A stretch of DNA of 12,380 nt from Hepatocystis sp. ex Piliocolobus tephrosceles (lineage: Eukaryota; Apicomplexa; Aconoidasida; Haemosporida; Plasmodiidae). The position numbers and the translations under genes are program-made. Positions 8,752-12,380 of the stretch are shown here, in pieces (position 1 is the stretch's first letter; every line of letters begins with the position of its first letter). The stretch is taken from the NCBI GenBank assembly GCA_902459845.2, contig CABPSV020000391.1, positions 5,001 to 17,380 of the forward strand, in the 5' to 3' direction. The notes beneath the pieces were generated by a model, which saw only the letters and a list, made by a program, of their open reading frames with translations, made no database searches and was not told the DNA's origin.

Positions 8752-11082
8752 TTAGTTACCATATATACTAGCGTCATTGTTATTATAACCATCGGTAGGT
8801 TCTATTAATCCCTGCTTTAAACAATGTTTTAACATAAATTTTGAATATATATCTACAGGTATTCCTCGTCCATGTGTATGTTGTCTTCTATACATATTCT
8901 GGTAAGTACAACATAAAAATAATAGTTTATATGTAAAACCAAATGTTTTTATTTTGTCATGTTGTATAGCTTTTATTTTTTCATCGTATGTATTATGACC
9001 CCATTCACAAAAATAAAGACGTGTTTTATTTTTTAATCTACTATCGTTAGAACAAGCATTTAAATCGTCATATTTATGATCAATTATATGAATACTTGTA
9101 TCAGGTTTGTGATTTTCTGTAATTACATGATATATAAGGTCACACTTATTTTGTAATATATTTAAATAGTCTGGATTATTCATAAAATAATAATTTGTTT
9201 TTTTATTTTTGTTAGTATAATTAAGATAGTTTATATCTAAGTTGTAGGGGTCATATAGATAGTCATCTTTGTTACTACTAGTTATGTTATTACTGGTTAA
9301 GCTAATTTTGTTGGTATTATCATTGCTATAACGCATCCTAACAAAAGACATCATGTTCTGAAAAATGTTATTACTTTTTATACCTTTTTTATGACTGTTC
9401 ATATAATTTGTACCATATACGCGTAACAAATGTTCATCCTCTTTTTTTTTAATTTTTACACCAAACAACTGTAGAGAAAAATGAATATACTCTTCACTAT
9501 TATCAGTAGAAATAATATATAATGGTTTTTTAAAAAAATTAATATTATGATTTATAAGATCAATAGCAGTAACATTAACAGTTTCATGTTTTTTTTTTTC
9601 TTCTTCACTTAAATTAGCACATGGATATCTGTAACGCATTAAATTTATATAGGCATCTTTATCTGTTTGTAATAATAAGTTTCTAATGTTATCAAACTCT
9701 GTTTCAACTTCTTTCACAGTTATTTTATATTTTTTATACAATTTTAAATATGTATTGTTCAGGTAAAAATCTGAAAAAAATATCGTAAAACTTGGAAATA
9801 CATTAACAAGGTCATCTATTTTTTTATATTTTCGAAGCATATATGGATCAAATGTACCTTCAGTTAATTCTTTTGTTATATTATAAACTTCATAGTTCTG
9901 TTTATCATTCTTTAACTGTGCTTCCTGTAACGTTTGTGCTTCCTGTAACGTTTGTGCTTCCTGTAACGTTTGTGCTTCCTGTAACTTTTGTACCTCCTGT
10001 AACTTTTGTACCTCCTGTAACTTTTGTACCTCCTGTAACTTAGTGTTTAAACTATTTAATTTATGGCTAGCTGTAATAATTTTATTAATGTCATAATTAT
10101 ATGTTATACAAATTTTGTTTATTTCGTCATATATATATTTTATTGCTAAAACTAAATCTGCTTTTCTTTTTATGTGTTTGTATATATACAATAATCTAGT
10201 GTACATAAATTTAGGGATGAGCTTAAGTAAAATAAACTTGTCACTACTGATGTTATTATGAACATTATTTTTTTCATAAAAATTGGGAAAAATATTTGGC
10301 CATGTTTTAATAAAATCATATAAAGGACTATTATTAATTTTTTTTTTATTAAAAACAAATGGCTGTTTAAATAATTTTAAAAAAGTTAAAAATGCAACAA
10401 TAATTTGTTCTTGTTTATTCAAATTTATAACTCCATCGAAATTAAATATGAACATGTCATCTGGAAAATAGTTCAACATACGTGGCATCGTATAATTTTT
10501 ATTTTTATAAATTAGCTGATTTTTTAAATATATGTCAGCAGAATTTATGTCATTTTTTAAAATTTTTATATTGCTGTTAATATTTTTATTGTGATTATTA
10601 CCATTATTATTTGCTTGTGGATAAGGTTCAATTGTAACGTTAGACAATGTGCTGTCATATACTGGTACTTTTTTAACATCATGTATTTCTATATCTTTTA
10701 AAATGCTATATAAATTTAATCCCTCATCATATGCACTACCATCCGTAGTATCATCCGTAGCAATACCTTGTTTTGTTCGGAAAATATTTATATTTAATTT
10801 TTTATGTATATTTATTACTTCCTTTTCAAATGTGTTTATATTATAACTACTATCCATATGTATGTTATTACTTATTTTATTTTCTTCATTATTTTCTGAT
10901 TCAGTTTTTGTGTTTTTTATATAAAAATTTTTTTTTTTTTTTTTTTCCCTTACATGTGCAGAAAAAATATGTATAAATTTTAAATATAAACGTTTGTTAA
11001 CTGATTTAGAAGAATAAGCTAAACATAATGTTACTATATAGAACAGAAAAATTAAATGAATAAAGCGGTTTAGGCTTAACAT
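8752..11082 (-). CDS. Divergent HAD-like protein with signal peptide and basic leader, possibly apicoplast (single exon)
   Basis: 776 residues, no intron needed. The ATG (11082-11080) follows an in-frame TAG four codons upstream. Residues 1-22 are a signal peptide with a hydrophobic core ending LCLA. About 60 Lys/Asn-rich residues with few acidic ones at first follow, the bipartite layout of apicoplast leaders. N-rich linkers run to about residue 190. The core then shows HAD-like blocks in order. Motif I is FNFDGVI, with N214 where the nucleophilic Asp belongs and D216 kept. A WP-containing helical cap follows. Motif II is LYIISTDNS (S525/T526), and an acidic IIDHKYDDL comes before LYFCEWGHNT (W694). 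The DFDGVI start and the late WGxNT block resemble, from memory, a plant-chloroplast/cyanobacterial HAD family. A hexapeptide repeat (349-389) and N-rich inserts interrupt the core. Substrate is unknown and classical phosphatase activity is doubtful. The gene is certain, the family assignment moderate, the location inferred. Confidence 0.7.
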   Translation of the reverse strand: MLSLNRFIHLIFLFYIVTLCLAYSSKSVNKRLYLKFIHIFSAHVREKKKKKNFYIKNTKTESENNEENKISNNIHMDSSYNINTFEKEVINIHKKLNINIFRTKQGIATDDTTDGSAYDEGLNLYSILKDIEIHDVKKVPVYDSTLSNVTIEPYPQANNNGNNHNKNINSNIKILKNDINSADIYLKNQLIYKNKNYTMPRMLNYFPDDMFIFNFDGVINLNKQEQIIVAFLTFLKLFKQPFVFNKKKINNSPLYDFIKTWPNIFPNFYEKNNVHNNISSDKFILLKLIPKFMYTRLLYIYKHIKRKADLVLAIKYIYDEINKICITYNYDINKIITASHKLNSLNTKLQEVQKLQEVQKLQEVQKLQEAQTLQEAQTLQEAQTLQEAQLKNDKQNYEVYNITKELTEGTFDPYMLRKYKKIDDLVNVFPSFTIFFSDFYLNNTYLKLYKKYKITVKEVETEFDNIRNLLLQTDKDAYINLMRYRYPCANLSEEEKKKHETVNVTAIDLINHNINFFKKPLYIISTDNSEEYIHFSLQLFGVKIKKKEDEHLLRVYGTNYMNSHKKGIKSNNIFQNMMSFVRMRYSNDNTNKISLTSNNITSSNKDDYLYDPYNLDINYLNYTNKNKKTNYYFMNNPDYLNILQNKCDLIYHVITENHKPDTSIHIIDHKYDDLNACSNDSRLKNKTRLYFCEWGHNTYDEKIKAIQHDKIKTFGFTYKLLFLCCTYQNMYRRQHTHGRGIPVDIYSKFMLKHCLKQGLIEPTDGYNNNDASIYGN
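9916..10041 (-). repeat. 18-bp coding tandem repeat, seven copies of LQE(V/A)Q(K/T)
   Basis: Exactly 126 bp, seven units of 18 bp, encoding residues 348-389 of the HAD-like protein. The first three units read LQEVQ, the next four LQEAQ, with K before the early ones and T before the late ones, so the two variants sit in homogenised blocks. Codons are nearly identical within each block, which indicates recent expansion by slippage. The peptide is Gln/Glu-rich and probably helical. Confidence 0.95.
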
Positions 11083-11125
11083 ATTGGTATACTACCTCCT
11101 TTTTTAAATTATGAAATTTTGTATA

Positions 11126-11258
11126 GTAATAGTAGTAGTAGTAGTAGTAATAGTAGTAGTAATAGTAGTAGTAGTAATAGTAGTAGTAGTAGTAGTAGTA
11201 ATAGTAGTAGTAGTAGTAATAGTAGTAGTAGTAGTAGTAGTAATAGTAGTAGTAGTAA
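11126..11258 (-). repeat. (TAG)n/(TAA) trinucleotide microsatellite upstream of the HAD-like gene
   Basis: About 44 trinucleotides, mostly TAG, with single TAA variants at intervals. On the transcribed minus strand it reads CTA/TTA and lies 44-176 nt before the start codon, so it may be in the 5' UTR. Its length is likely polymorphic. Confidence 0.9.
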
Positions 11259-11302
11259 AAAATAAAAAATAAGTTAATCCATACTGGTCAGGAAGATGGG
11301 CG

Positions 11303-11350
11303 TGAGCGTATATGAGTATATATGTATGTGTGTGTGCTAGTGTACGCTCA
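11303..11350. repeat. Inverted repeat TGAGCGTA ... TACGCTCA
   Basis: Eight-base arms at 11303-11310 and 11343-11350 are exact reverse complements around a 32-bp TA/TG-rich spacer. The right arm sequence TACGCTCA also occurs at 4531-4538, at the edge of the inverted repeat upstream of KDH. Confidence 0.65.
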
Positions 11351-11417
11351 ATGTGTTTGCATATAAGTACAAACTGTTAATACCATTGTTACATTAGCTC
11401 ATATCGTTCTCGCTTCT

Positions 11418-11552
11418 TTTTTTTCAATCCTTTTTTTCAACCCTTTTTTTCAATCCTTTTTTTCAATCCTTTTTTTTCAATCCTTTTTTTCAACCCTTTT
11501 TTTCAATCCTTTTTTTCAATCCTTTTTTTCAACCCTTTTTTTCAACCCTTTT
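11418..11552. repeat. 13-bp minisatellite TTTTTTTCAAYCC, ten copies
   Basis: Ten units, each a run of 7-8 T followed by CAATCC or CAACCC. The two variants are interspersed. The period is 13 bp with occasional one-T slippage. The minus strand reads GGRTTGAAAAAAA. It lies about 340-470 bp upstream of the HAD-like start codon. Confidence 0.9.
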
Positions 11553-11615
11553 TTTTATAAACACTAAAACGGGAATAACACATAACTACTTTTTAAAATC
11601 AGTAGCATTAAGCAG

Positions 11616-11621
<6 letters not shown>

Positions 11622-11677
<56 letters not shown>
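11622..11677. repeat. A tract joined to (TA)n
   Basis: About 26 A residues followed by about 15 TA units. Typical intergenic microsatellite with no sign of coding use. Confidence 0.85.
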
Positions 11678-11681
<4 letters not shown>

Positions 11682-12116
11682 CATATGTACGATTTGTGGA
11701 TAATCATGAAAAACAATTTGAGATCATTTTACGTGCGTATATTTATTAAGATAGCCATAATTCTCATCAAAGGAAAAAAACAAAAACAACGTATATTACT
11801 ATTTTGTTTTTCAAATCGAAGGGAAACAATGGTTCAAAAGTAGGCTAAAACAAAAGTATACCATGTGTAAAACCATAAATATAAGATTACATAAATGTAT
11901 ATGTTATATAAGCATAAATTGTTATGATTTGTAAAAAATTAATTTTAATTTTATTTTATTTTTATTTTATTTATTTTTTTTTTTTTTACAAGAGCTCACT
12001 ATCATTGCTGTCACTTCTTTAAAAAAAAAAAAAAATTACAAAAGTACGTGTTTATGTAACATGGTATGTGTTTATAAAATAATGATTATGTTGTAAGAAC
12101 AGGAACAGCTGCTTAG

Positions 12117-12120
<4 letters not shown>

Positions 12121-12152
<32 letters not shown>

Positions 12153-12176
12153 AAACCAAACCAAACCAAACTAAAC
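12121..12176. repeat. A30 tract followed by four CCAAA units
   Basis: Thirty A are followed by CCAAA repeated four times and a decayed unit CTAAAC. The pentamer period is unusual beside the mono-, di- and trinucleotide repeats elsewhere in the window. Confidence 0.85.
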
Positions 12177-12380
12177 GTTTTCACAAAAAAAAAAATGTAC
12201 TTACATATATGTATAAAATGTACCTACGTTGGTATATATATATATATACACACAATAGTTAGTCGTAAAAAAAAAAAAGAAGAAAAGTTTTGAGTTCGAG
12301 CGGAAATTAACGGCACAACACTTAAAAAAAAAAAAAATAAAACAGCTTAATAAACAAAACAATAAACAACGAGTTTAATT

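Larger units (their letters stand above)
11083..12380. other. Upstream region of the HAD-like gene, no gene seen
   Basis: About 1.3 kb without a supportable coding region. It should contain the minus-strand promoter and 5' UTR of the HAD-like gene and, further right, DNA belonging to an unseen neighbour. Contents: (TAG)n (11126-11258), an inverted repeat (11303-11350), a 13-bp minisatellite (11418-11552), an A tract joined to (TA)n (11622-11677), AT-rich unique DNA, an A30 tract with four CCAAA units (12121-12170), and a G-containing but non-coding right edge. Confidence 0.7.

Noticed and set aside
9843..10043. Plus-strand open frame with repeated LPVTFV units
   Set aside because: It is the antisense shadow of the 18-bp coding repeat in the HAD-like gene.
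12121..12176. CCAAA repeat read as a telomere-like array
   Set aside because: The unit is a pentamer unlike the Plasmodium telomere heptamer GGGTTYA, and only four copies exist.
12285..12315. B-box-like GAGTTCGAGCGG, considered as a tRNA remnant
   Set aside because: No A box, acceptor stem or cloverleaf can be drawn around it.

Overview
This is an AT-rich piece of a malaria-parasite (Plasmodium) nuclear chromosome. The reasons are the extreme A+T bias, long homopolymer A and T tracts and AT microsatellites between genes, Asn/Lys-rich proteins with AT-ending codons, short AT-rich introns with GT...AG ends, and a recognisable mitochondrial 2-oxoglutarate dehydrogenase E1. The species cannot be fixed from the sequence alone. 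No rRNA, tRNA, CRISPR array or transposon is visible.

Layout. 1-668: non-coding DNA with a TA microsatellite, an unusual T28-A92 tract and a purine-rich leader. 669-2604 (+): a three-exon gene (introns about 1144-1449 and 1865-2126) for a predicted 455-residue membrane-associated protein with a C-terminal Cys/His signature of HNH/treble-clef type. 2605-4883: 2.3 kb without a gene, full of T tracts, a degenerate tandem repeat, palindromes and a 56-bp inverted repeat. 4884-8089 (+): the two-exon KDH gene (intron 5039-5127, product 1038 residues), the E1 subunit of the mitochondrial 2-oxoglutarate dehydrogenase complex. 8090-8751: a convergent intergenic region with a 23-bp tandem repeat just after the KDH stop and an 8-bp tandem repeat just past the end of the opposing gene. 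8752-11082 (-): a single-exon gene for a 776-residue protein with a secretory signal and a basic leader, which I read as a divergent plant/cyanobacterial-type HAD-like protein that may go to the apicoplast. 11083-12380: its upstream region, with a (TAG)n microsatellite, a 13-bp minisatellite, an inverted repeat and A/TA tracts.

The three genes do not form a pathway; eukaryotic neighbours of this kind are transcribed separately. KDH is a confident call. The two flanking genes are the likely source of new biology. The first joins a membrane-spanning region to an HNH-like zinc signature. The third looks like a plastid-lineage HAD protein whose catalytic Asp is replaced by Asn. Both identifications rest on motif reading by eye and need profile searches.
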